Source: Phaeosaccion multiseriatum (taxonomy: Eukaryota > Ochrophyta, other classes). From it: a DNA stretch of 64,000 nucleotides. A model generated the notes under the pieces. That model was not told the DNA's origin. It worked only from the letters and a program-made list of their open reading frames with translations, and ran no database searches. Each line of letters starts with the position of its first letter. Positions within the stretch are counted from its first letter, which is position 1. Location: the NCBI GenBank assembly GCA_965112735.1, contig OZ218965.1:1922001-1986000 (forward strand). Direction: 5' to 3'. A program made the position numbers and the translations under genes. This document shows, one piece after another, positions 49,574 to 57,078 of the stretch.

Positions 49574-52260
49574 CATAGGACTATAGCCTCCTCCACAAGC
49601 ATATACTCGACCCGACACATCCAACAGCAGCGTGTGCGCCCAGCCACCCGCCATCTGCACCACCATGGTTTCCGCTCCCTCGTCGTCTCGGAGGCAAAGC
49701 CGTCGCGGCAGCAGCTCATCGGCGGCCGATGCTGTGCTATTGCCACTGCTATAGGCGCTGCTTTTGACACTGGTCTGCCCTCCTATTGTGGTGCCCTCGG
49801 CAGCGGTGCTGGTGCCGCATTGGCCTAGGTGATTCCTTCCCCAGGCATAGGCCACACCCTGTGCGCTCACCGCCAGCGAGTGTGAAGCTCCGCATGAAAC
49901 GCTGGACACCACCACCCGGGGGAGGCCGGAGGAGAGGGCCTGCGCGAGTGGGTAGGGTGGGCACAGATACGCGGGGGGGGGGGGGGGGGGGGGGCAGCTT
50001 ATTCAGTGTCTAGGAGGAGGAGGCAGCAGAGTGGTTCGAGAAAAAGGTGCCGAAAGCCGCAAAGACCCAACTGACTTGCTCTCTGTCTCTCTCTCTCTCC
50101 TCACTGACTTGCTCTCTGTCTCTCTCTCTCTCCTCACTGACTTGCTCTCTGTCTCTCTCTCTCTCTCCTCACTGACTTGCTCTCTGTCTCTCTCTCTCTC
50201 TCTCTCCTCACCTCGATCCTGCTCGGCACATGCCGCTCTCTGCAGTCTCCGAGCCCAAGCCGCCCGTTGGCTCCATTGCCCCACGCGAACACCTCTCCGC
50301 TGCCCAGCAAAGCCAGCGTGTGCCCGTCGCCACACGCCACATCCACCACGGGAGTTCGATTCCCCATGGCGCGGTGCAGCACAAAGTCGTCTGGTCCTTC
50401 CTGCTGGAGCTGCTCGTGCCGGCCTTGGCAAGGAGAGTAATGAGCGCCCCAGTACAGCTCATGCCCTCCTCCTCCTCCTCCTCCTCCTCCTCCTCCTCCT
50501 CCTCCTGCTGCTGCTGCTCCTCCGTACGTCAGCCCCGCAGCGAGGGCGGGGTGGTGCCTGCGGTCGCTGCGCTCCCCTCTCCCTCCTCCCCCCCCTCCTC
50601 CTCCTCCTCCTCCTCCTCGCCCCACTCCACTCTCTCCCCTCGCCCCTCCCTCTCCTCCCACCCCAGACTGGCTTCCTCTCAACCTCCCCGCCCTCCCCAT
50701 ACCCCAGCCAACGGGAGGAGACCCCCCGCTGCCGGCCTCCTGGGTGAACGAGCCCCACACCAGGAGCTCCCCCTGTGACGTCACAGCCACGCCCTGACCC
50801 CCCTGGGCAGCCACCTTGACCACCTTCTCTCTTCGCAGCTGGGGTACGACACGGGGCTGCTTCCACCACCAGGAGCACTTTCCACCCCTTGCTAGCACAG
50901 TCCCTCGATCGTCGCTTCCAAAGGCGAGGGTCAGTCCACTACCGCTGCCAAGGCCGCCGCCGCCAGACTCTCTCCCTTGCGGTAGGTGGCCTTTGTTGTA
51001 GCTGCGCAGGGAGGCCCCCTCCAACTCGCGCAGTAAGGGCACGACGTGGGGCAGTGGCACGCTTCCGTGGTGATGGAGAGAGGCCCATGCCTCACGGTGC
51101 CGCAGGCCTCGAGCCTCATCGCCTTTACGGTATGGCCCAAAGCTGCCGCCAGGTGGTGCTCTCCCTCCCTCTAACCCCTGATCTTGGTGGATCTCGTCCT
51201 CTTGTTCGATCACATGTACATTCTGTGCTGTGGCATGGGCAGCCGCACCGATGGCAGCAGAGGGAGTCCTCGGTGAAACGGTCTGTTGCCCGAACAGGAG
51301 GAGGCGAACCACAGCCAGCAGCCGCGGTACAGAGCCGCTCTTGACCGCCAGACCCACTAGCGCGGTGAGCACTGACCCCAACCCTCCTTGAGGAGTCGCT
51401 CCTGGTTGTTGTCGGTGTGGCTCGAGCCGCCCCGAGGGGAGCGGGAGCAAGAGAGACGGGGTGACCAGGAGACCGTGGATGGCGCCCGCCATTGCGTCCA
51501 CTACGCTGCGCATCTCTCTTTCTTCCTCTTCTTCTTCTTGTCCTTCTTCTATTTCTCGTCGTGGGTCTCCTGCCTGCACGCGGTCGCTGCGCAAGCGATT
51601 ATGATGATGCTGCTGAAGAGCGAAGGGGGGCATTTCGGTGAGAAGCGAGGGCAGCTGCTCGACCAGACGGAGAATTCCTGCAGCATTCCTGTTGCGCTGA
51701 AGCGAGTCCAAGAGCCGAAAAAAGAGCCCCAAGGCGATCTGGGAACTCACGGGGAGGCTCGAAAGCCGCACCCCACAGGCCCTTCCTGTCAGGCTGGTGG
51801 TGGTGCTTCCCCTGTTTTCTTGCCCTCCCTCCCTCGCGCCTCTCTCACTACTTTTCTCCACATCTTGTGGACTGAGGTCGCAGCTCCCGCGTGAGAGTCT
51901 GAGGAGACTTGCCAGAGCTGCAGTTGACGACAGCAGCAGCTCAGAAGAAGCCGCGGCGTCGCCCCCAGCACGCTGCAGCGCCCCTCCCTCTCCTCTCCCC
52001 TGTTGACGCTGGTGCGCCTGCGCAGCCTCCGAGAAGAGCGAGTGGAGCACCACGGCTGCCTGGGTGAAGCGCCGTGACGGCTCTGCGGAGGATTGGCGCT
52101 GCTCGGTCTGGACGAGAGGCAGGACGGGGAGATACAGATCAGGTACACGAGAGCCAGTCAGGAGGGTCTTGATTTCACCCCCACTCCAACAACAACACGA
52201 GCAATGGTGTTCCTCCCTCTGCACTATGCCCACCAGCAATTCGTCGTGACCTGTGCAAGC
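24026..52260 (-). CDS. Giant HERC1/HERC2-like ubiquitin ligase, nine exons, HECT domain truncated
   Basis: Minus-strand exons in order: about 52250-50212, 49939-39238, 39049-36018, 35731-35582, 34750-29777, 29481-29402, 29159-29042, 28563-25579, 25270-24026. Every junction has GT/AG ends and compatible phase. Domains in order: helical N-terminal region; RCC1-like repeats across the first intron (WGNGANGRLGLGD, then CGASHSLAV); a concanavalin/LamG-like domain; SPRY; UBA; FN3; a second SPRY; HECT N-lobe. RCC1 plus SPRY plus HECT is the HERC1-type large ligase plan, which transfers ubiquitin to substrates. Very long Ser, Gly, Glu, Gln and Ala tracts separate domains. The last frame ends soon after FTPEQLEECVCG with no C-lobe and no catalytic cysteine. 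A minus-strand frame at 23874-23641 could be a further exon but shows no HECT similarity. The 5' exon limit is uncertain. It may be an inactive or pseudogenised ligase. Confidence 0.85.
24080..25270 (-). other. HECT N-lobe of the giant ligase; C-lobe absent
   Basis: YYTLGQLLGVALRMHVPLPF is the conserved HECT N-lobe helix. GPLTNGFLLELCPGG and then YAGFTAVVPRVALPLFTPEQ, with LEECVCG, match the hinge-proximal part of HERC-type HECT domains. Low-complexity Gln, Ala and Ser tracts interrupt it. Active members continue for roughly 150 residues with a FxxFVxGxxxLP element and an LPxxxTC catalytic cysteine. Neither is found on the minus strand down to 23.2 kb. Confidence 0.85.
25401..25505. repeat. 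(AGT)n triplet repeat in the last giant-gene intron
   Basis: About 100 bases of AGT triplets, with a few AGAAGC interruptions, occupy the intron 25271-25578 between the exons ending at 25579 and starting at 25270. The acceptor polypyrimidine region follows on the minus strand. Confidence 0.9.
25990..26092. repeat. Coding (CCT/AGG)n, poly-Gly tract
   Basis: About 34 uninterrupted triplets lie inside the 28563-25579 exon and encode poly-glycine on the minus strand. The reverse frames would be poly-Ser or poly-Pro and are shadows. Confidence 0.9.
28021..28090. repeat. Coding (CTG/CAG)n, poly-Gln tract
   Basis: About 22 CAG codons on the minus strand encode poly-Gln, ending next to a copy of the TACCACCAACTG word (QLVVQ). 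Confidence 0.9.
28390..29481 (-). other. Second SPRY domain of the giant ligase, spread over three exons
   Basis: Exon 29481-29402 reads ANKKWNAVRATVAFSSG then HSWEVHVD. Exon 29159-29042 reads NIFVGVMTEGSGLDNYIG then SWGYLANKAIWHNKG. Exon 28563 onward reads GDTIGVHLDMDVGSLWF then GVAVQGLRGQGELFPAVSLY (partial). Splice phases (2, then 0) fit exactly. Confidence 0.88.
28564..29041 (-). repeat. Giant-gene intron containing two tandem repeat families
   Basis: On the minus strand the intron begins GTCCGTTTCCGTTTCAG and continues as GTTTCA hexamers (28999-29038). The other end (28590-28870) has three to four diverged copies of a word containing GTTGCGTTAGGATGCATC and GGAGGCATACGG. Confidence 0.8.
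29482..29776 (-). repeat. Giant-gene intron with about four copies of a 31-33 bp repeat
   Basis: Between exons 29777 and 29481, positions about 29610-29745 contain the unit GTCCTGACACCAATCGCTAA plus GGTCGGTCGA, four times with one or two changes each. Confidence 0.88.
30590..30725. repeat. Coding triplet array, Glu/Asp tract of the giant ligase
   Basis: CCT and CAT triplets on the plus strand encode alternating blocks of Glu and Asp on the minus strand directly after the FN3 domain. The result is an acidic segment of about 70 residues. Confidence 0.88.
30735..31130 (-). other. Fibronectin type III domain of the giant ligase
   Basis: SSVSLSWVFPSSDDRDGG, then YTVSGLDADTRYWFRLVVQ, shows the conserved Trp and the L-x-x-x-T-x-Y-x-x-R-V pattern of FN3. 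It is followed directly by a tract of about 70 mainly Glu/Asp residues (30590-30725). Confidence 0.75.
34106..34206. repeat. Coding (CCT/AGG)n, poly-Gly tract downstream of the UBA domain
   Basis: About 33 perfect triplets encode poly-glycine in the 34750-29777 exon. Confidence 0.9.
34365..34500 (-). other. UBA domain of the giant ligase
   Basis: The sequence LVENLIGMGFPVEWAIRAA followed by NAIAWIIERM has the MGF loop and closing helix of a ubiquitin-associated domain. It could bind ubiquitin chains. Confidence 0.85.
34915..35490 (-). repeat. (CTCA/TGAG)n array filling a giant-gene intron
   Basis: The intron 34751-35581 has donor GTGAGAG at its start and is then mostly TGAG units on the minus strand for about 570 bases. 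GTGAGT, a strong donor word, therefore recurs dozens of times inside the intron. The plus-strand frames reading LTHSLTHS are artefacts. Confidence 0.9.
35582..36360 (-). other. First SPRY domain of the giant ligase
   Basis: WFYEVLLLADGLMQIGWVD, then GDHGHSWAYDGLRQKKW and GDVVGVLLDLELLEMTFFLNG (partial), are characteristic SPRY strands. The domain is completed across an intron (35732-36017) by the 150-nt exon 35731-35582, which reads AARFNFGHSPF. Confidence 0.88.
35755..35935. repeat. Intronic repeat of GGCAGTGGATGGGTCAGAGG units
   Basis: The intron 35732-36017 contains about eight diverged units alternating between GTCAGAGGAAGGCAGTGG-like and GTGATAGGAAGGAAGTGG-like forms. Confidence 0.85.
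39400..40690 (-). other. Concanavalin/LamG-like domain of the giant ligase
   Basis: The strands GFAVSFWVWV and NQWVHVACVFAQPA, followed by MRVYVDGRVTGEKDIA, are the opening and central strands typical of laminin-G/concanavalin-like sandwiches. They are split by a long low-complexity insert rich in Asp, Asn and Ser. A matching LVVGGEERPSLALAV strand follows. The domain ends just before the exon junction at 39238. Confidence 0.7.
43712..43818. repeat. Coding (CCT/AGG)n, poly-Gly tract in the largest exon
   Basis: About 36 perfect CCT triplets, read as poly-Gly on the minus strand, lie within exon 49939-39238. Confidence 0.9.
45186..45257. repeat. Four tandem 18-bp copies of the dispersed word
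   Basis: GGAGCAGTTGGTGGTACA occurs four times head to tail in coding sequence and gives the hexapeptide repeat VPPTAP on the minus strand. Confidence 0.92.
46552..46660. repeat. Coding hexanucleotide (GACCCT)n
   Basis: GACCCT units with GATGCT and GGCCCT variants encode GSGSGSAS-type dipeptide repeats on the minus strand. Confidence 0.88.
48650..51030 (-). other. RCC1-like repeat region of the giant ligase
   Basis: Repeats of the RCC1 type occur on both sides of the first recognised intron (49940-50211). Before it are VAAQGGQGVAVTSQGELLVWG and VACGDGHTLALLGSGEVFAWG-type blades (shown in part). After it come VSCGASHSLAVSAQGVAYAWG, MAGGWAHTLLLDVSGRVYACG and VAAGRDHSMAVTQGGALYTWG (overlapping excerpts), then GGCDHSAAVTRDGALLAWG. 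In this family such blades form a propeller used for protein or GTPase interaction. Ser and Gly tracts interrupt the blades. Confidence 0.85.
49972..50211 (-). repeat. First giant-gene intron: repeated donor units and homopolymer acceptor tract
   Basis: On the minus strand, a unit of about 30-40 bases beginning GTGAGGAGAGAGAGAGA and ending CAAGTCA is repeated four times from the exon edge (50212 down to about 50050). A run of about 22 cytosines lies near 49972-49994, before the acceptor at 49940. Confidence 0.88.
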
Positions 52261-54640
52261 AATCACCACTGACCATGAGGATCTCTACGTGAGCGATGGC
52301 GTCAGTAAGGCGAGAAGTGTCCCCCATGTGCTGGTGGGCGAAGGGCGCCCCAACCAAGCCTCGTCGAGCCGGTTCTCGGCCCACAGGATTGCCGCCCCTG
52401 TCGCTTCTGCTCTGTATGAGGGGCATGGTACTGCCCTTGACTCGCTCTTGTCTCCAGCTCTACACCCTTCCCGCCTTGCTGAAGCTCATGTCCCGGGCCG
52501 GAGTCAGCGACGCTTCTTCTTTCTTGGCACCACAGCTGGTCCTCCTTTTGTCCTGTCTCGTCCACCGCTCCTACCCTGGGACTGTCCTCTCTCTGGGATG
52601 TGCTGTGGTTACTATCTCTTGATCTCTTTACAGATATTGTCGTTCAAGAGTGCCAACGGTTCCATCCATTGACTTAAAAGTGTGCCCATATGCTGCATAT
52701 CCACGCTTGCCAAGATTCTGAAACGCTGCGCACGTGCCTCAGCTGTGCTTAGAGAAAAGGTGAGCATTATGTACAACGGCGTCAAGCCCAGGCCGGGAGG
52801 AGGCAGGGAGCAAGTGGAGAATGCAAGCTTCCTACTGACATTTTGTCCTTTTCCCTTCCACCAGACAGACAACAGGATTATGGAGGAGGAAAAAGTGGAG
52901 CGCACGCTGCTCATCACGCTGGCCCTGCCGGGACTCAGGCTGCTCACACGTGATCTCTGCGCCACAGTATGTGTCATCCTTCGTGCTTGAGGGCGAGGCA
53001 GACGGCGACGCAGAGGACGGGGCAGAGGGCGAGGCAGACGAGGAGGCAGGCAGCAGGAGAGACAGGCAGCAGCCATCCACCTGAGGGCGGCACATGCTGC
53101 AGCGTGGAGAACAAGGGTCAGCAACCTGAGTCCCGGTACAGCTGAAGTAGGGAGGACGATCCGTGCTACACCCCGTGCTTGAGCTGCACCGGGACTTGCA
53201 TGTGTCGTCCTTCGTGCTTGAGCTGTCGTGGGACTCAGGTTGCACACCCATGGTCTCTGCCTGCGCCTCCCGTACAGTGCCAATGCCCGCGCCGCGCAGC
53301 AGTTACGAACCTGGCTCGATGGTGTGGTGTCGGGGGAGGCAGCGGCGTGCTCTTGCTCTACAGGTAAGGAGTTGGCCTCTCCTGCAGCCCCCGCCCCTGC
53401 CAGAACAAAAAAAAAGGGCACCGACATCAATGGATAATGGTGGAGGCGAGGATGTGGGGAAGCAGCCTAAGGCAGCGGTGGATAAGCACATACCCCACCA
53501 CTCCACCAGGGGAGGGCACCGCCGACCGCGTCACTGGATACTGGGGCGGCGGGGGGGGGAGGCAGCGGAGGTTTAGCCACTCCGCCATTCTGGCCCTTTA
53601 CCCGCCCCGGCCGACGCCGACAACGATGTCAGCCGCCAGGAGTATCGCCTCAGTCACAGCCACCGCCAGCAGGAGGGCCTGCAGCAGCTGCTGTGGCCGC
53701 ACGGCCACGACTCAGGCCCAGACGCTCGCCCCCCCGGCGAGGCCGTTGTGTTATTGAAAACCAAATTCTACGAATCGATGGTTTCTCAGGAAGACCACGT
53801 TGCCTCCACCACGACGGCAGATGCGAGTGGCAACCAGGAAAAACGGAGGGGGGGGGGGCGGAGGCAGCAGAGGAGGAGGGATACGCACCAGAGGGCCGGG
53901 CAGAGGGCGAGGCAGGCAGAGGGCGAGGCAGCTAGAGGCAGCATTCCAGAACGGAGGGCGGCACATGCTGTAGCGGAGAGAACAAGGGTCAGCAACCTCA
54001 GGCCCGGTACAGCTCAAGCAGGGAGGACGAGACGTGCTGTAGCGGCCGGCAGAGGTCACGAGTGCCCACCAGCCCCTGTCCCACGACAGCTCGAGCACGG
54101 AGGACGGCACGTGGTGCAGCGCAGAGATCACGGGTGAGCAACCTGTCTGAGTCCCGATACTGCTCAAGCATGGAGGACGAGACGTACTGTAGCTCACAGC
54201 ACAAGGGTCAGCAACCGCAGCAGCTGCGAACCTGGCTCGATGGCGGGGTGAGCGCGAACGACCATATTCTTTCGGAGGAGCGCGGTGTGCCAGTCCAGTG
54301 CCCGCACGCATTGCCGGCACCATCGGGTTGATGCCTCTTCAGGTCGAGCAGCGGAATCCGGAGCAGCAAGCGGCTATACATCATTGGGTAAGCTCAGCAG
54401 CTCCAGTTCCTAATGTAAACTTATGTAAGTATGTACTAAGTACACGTCAGCCGCTTTTGGCTGTGTGTGGGCCGTGTTGTTAGCCATCAAGTGGCTGTCT
54501 CTATATAAACATTAAAACATACTCCACAGCAACTACTACCTACAGTCCAGCATCTGAATATCACAGCTTGCTTGACAGTTCCCCTCCTGTAAGCTCCGCT
54601 CACGATCTTGTCAGCGCAGTACTACTAACAAGTATTTGCA
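52261..54640. other. Repeat-rich region between the giant ligase and the MbfA-like gene, no supported gene
   Basis: It should contain the 5' end of the ligase (52.3-52.6 kb), which I could not resolve. From 52.9 to 54.25 kb it consists of diverged short repeats (listed separately) and frames broken at each repeat. Two fragments at 53300-53340 and 54215-54245 read QQLRTWLDG and may be remnants of a protein-coding sequence. Confidence 0.5.
52910..54250. repeat. Diverged 60-70 bp repeats in both orientations
   Basis: A word containing TGAGTCCCGGTACAGCT, then GGAGGACGA and a CAAGGGTCAGCAACCTGAG-like link, recurs at about 53080-53160, 53945-54010, 54090-54150 and 54150-54215. Its reverse complement (CGGGACTCAGGCTGCTCACA; GTCCTTCGTGCTTGAGCTG) is at about 52925-52990 and 53165-53250. 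The region therefore has both direct and inverted copies. Confidence 0.7.
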
Positions 54641-55392
54641 CTAAAAATAATGGCCTATGAGGATTCCAGATGAGATCACAAGAAGGCCACCACCAACCAC
54701 TTGAAGAGTGGCTAGCCATACTTGTGTTTGCATGTACCTAACCTGCAAATATGCAGCTACAAGAAGTAAAATTAGCGTAAGCGTGATGGACAGAGCAATC
54801 GCATGGTTTGGTTCATGGAGAAGGAATGGCAGGGTAGCTGATAGTCCGCCAGCCATTGTCATGATGCCGCAGGAAAGACCGCGTTTAACTGGCGAGCCTC
54901 GACCAGATACGTGGCCATCATCAGCGCATGCTTCCGTCCAGCCCATTGAAAGGCCCGCAGCAATTGTAGCCCCAAATCCAATCACAAAGGTCTGGTAGGT
55001 GTCGCGTGTCGAATACGCTGTTACGAGTAAGAGGCCCAGTATAGAGGCCAGACCATCCATAAGGCCCGCGACACCTGGTTGGATATACAGGAGCACCAGC
55101 TCTGCCTCCTGTTTGTCATCATGTGTCAACATGCCCGCTTCTTCGTCTCCTGAATCACTGCCATCAGGAGTTCGCTTGCAAGCGGAATCCTTGTCTTCGT
55201 CTGCCAGATTTTCACTAGTGAGCCACCTGCGAAGTAAGTGTGAGCGCAACACGGGAAGAGGAGAGCCCGGTCAGCTCGTCATGTAGAAAAGGAAGGGATG
55301 TAGTAGAAGGATTTGGTTGGTTACCCAACCTACCAACTTGGTGATGCCCAAGGAACTTTGCCTGACTGCATGATGTACGCCCGCTTCATCAT
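54641..55392 (-). CDS. MbfA / VIT1-type membrane iron-transport domain protein
   Basis: Two exons on the minus strand, 55392-55334 (ATG, 59 nt) and 55226-54641, joined in phase 2. They sum to 645 nt, or 214 residues. From about residue 60 the protein matches the membrane half of bacterial MbfA and vacuolar iron transporter relatives: GLMDGLASILGLLL, then GLSMGWTEACADDGHVSGRG, SPVKRGLSCGIMTMAGG and a final GGGLLVISSGILIG helix. Five hydrophobic segments are visible. These proteins export or sequester iron and manganese across membranes. The N-terminal ferritin-like domain of full MbfA is absent, with only a short polar, acidic leader instead. The first exon rests on phase alone and is less certain. 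A bacterial origin is possible but not shown. Confidence 0.82.
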
Positions 55393-56379
55393 CTTGCTTG
55401 CGTGCTGTTGTGGGTAGAGACGAGGGTGAGCTGATGTGCGGAGGATGATGTTGGGGGATGGTGAGATCAGCCAGCCGCGCCGTGAGCCGTGGGTTCAACC
55501 GTTTAGCCCCCATTGACTTATAAATATGCCCATATGCCTGTAACCAACTCCTCGCAATACCCTCATACCCCGCGGCACAGAAAAAAAATCAAAAAGAACG
55601 GCTTGAGGAGCCGCGGGAATATTTTCCAAATATTTGACAGCTGATGGTAGGGTACTGATAGAAAATAGAAGCAAGCTCCTCTCAAGGCGGGGAAAGGGTC
55701 TCCCGAGATTAAGTAACCACCCCCCTTATATTGTTTAGGCGTTGGCTCTATTGTTTAGGAGGGGGCTGTATTGTTTAGGCGAGGGGCTCTTAATGACCGG
55801 TTATTCGTTATTCGGCAGCTTCCGTGCTACCGAGCAATTCTCGGTCTCGGTAGTATAGCTAACAGGAGGAGAAGCGCCTGGCGGTAACAGGTAGCACGCC
55901 AGCGCACCGCTAGCAGCTGGCTCACGCCGGCGGTGGCAGCTGATGGTTGGCCGGCCGGCCGGCCAGTCGGCCGGTAGCAGGTCAAGGCCGGCTGACGCCG
56001 GCGGTAGCAGGTAGCACAATGGTGATGCCGGCGGTAGCACGTAGCACGTCAGGGGTCGAGGTTATTATATTAGCCCCTAACTTTGTGTTACTATCTACCG
56101 CAGGAACTCTATCTATGAGAGATCCACAGATGGCGGCGCGTGTGGGTGCGCGCGCCCCCTCCTAGGGATCCCCTTGGCCAAATGCGGCGGCTTTTCATAG
56201 GCCACTAGCTAGCTACGCGCGCGTCGTGGTTCGGCCCTCCAAACAGGGGGGGGGGAGAAACTGGAGACCACAGGAGGGCGCGATTTTTGGGCTGCTTTTG
56301 CCACAAATTAGAAGTGGCGCATAGGTATCGACGCGGGCGACAGCCGGAGCGAGAGAGGCGTTGAATTTCGTCTCGTCAT
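55393..56379. other. Intergenic region with GC-rich and TATTGTTTAGG repeats
   Basis: Three TATTGTTTAGG words lie at 55728-55780, and diverged GACGCCGGCGGTAGCAGGTAGC units lie at about 55865-56065, including a run of GGCCGGCCGGCC. A poly-A stretch is at 55580. No gene is seen. Confidence 0.6.
55865..56065. repeat. Diverged GCCGGCGGTAGCAGGTAGCAC repeats
   Basis: Five to six copies of a unit around GCCGGCGGTAGCAGGTAGCAC, with a palindromic GGCCGGCC core between them. The sequence could form hairpins. Confidence 0.75.
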
Positions 56380-56760
56380 CTAATGCTCCTTTTCTCCCCA
56401 CTTCCTCTGCCTGCTGTTCCTCTTCCTCGCTGCGGCCTTCTCCCGCCGACTCTCGGCTGCCGTTTTCTCCTCGTCCGTCAGCCCTGCCTCTTTCTGCTCC
56501 CTCTTCTTCTTGGTCTCTTGCTGCCCCTTCTCCTTGGCCTTCTGAAGCTTCCGTCGCTTGCGCTGGTCTGCGCTGATCAGGGGAGCTTCCATCCCTACGC
56601 TTTGTGCCGGCTGCTCTGCAGCTCCTGCTGCTGCTGCTCCCCTGAGCTGCCATCCCTGCGGTTGACGAAGGTCGCTGTCCATCCGCGTCTTCCGCTCTTG
56701 TGCCGCTCTCTAACGCCGATGAAGGGCCTGCAGCATCCACCCCCTAGGGGAGCACCGGCT
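56380..56760 (-). CDS. Small basic-helix ORF, best-preserved copy of the dispersed 0.4-kb repeat
   Basis: The minus-strand frame ending at 56380 (100 codons from 56682) encodes a Gln/Ala-rich start and then MEAPLISADQRKRRKLQKA and KEKGQQETKKKREQKEAGL, followed by DEEKTAAESRREKAAARKR. This long, highly charged predicted helix resembles a bZIP basic region without a convincing leucine zipper. Related but frame-broken copies occur at 7.3, 12.0 and 19.1 kb. It could be an exon of a real gene, or the least decayed member of a repeat family. I cannot identify flanking exons. Confidence 0.4.
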
Positions 56761-57078
56761 CTGAGAAGCTCCACAGCAACATCTTTACATCCTTCTTTAC
56801 CCTTCATAATAATCGTTACATGCTACAAAATTCCCCGCACTGGGTGCTGCTGATTGATCGACTGAGCGTCAGCTTCCCTCCTGCCTGAGCCCTCCATGGC
56901 AAAACAAGTGACGCGCACCGCACCGCATCTCCAATAAGCTCGATCAAACTAGCCTGCTGCAGGTGCAGGCTCCCTCCCTCCCCATTACATGACCCATCCC
57001 TTGCCTACTCCAAACAAGGCTCCTCCCTCCAGTTCAAGGCCTCGATACAGGGGCTCCTCCCTGCCTAATACTGCCTGA

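Larger units (their letters stand above)
30969..49585. repeat. Second dispersed coding word, CCCATATGACTGCTG and variants
   Basis: Copies at about 30969, 38041, 41901, 41922, 42230, 42321 (tandem pair), 45830, 47556, 47993, 48006, 49074 and 49571. On the coding strand most read SSHMGSS; others read QAYGQ. They usually abut CTG/CAG or Ser-tract repeats. Confidence 0.75.

Noticed and set aside
54335-54395. Helicase-like NPEQQAAIHH fragment followed by GTAAGC
   Set aside because: Only about ten residues match, and no Walker A exon or other helicase motif follows on the plus strand.
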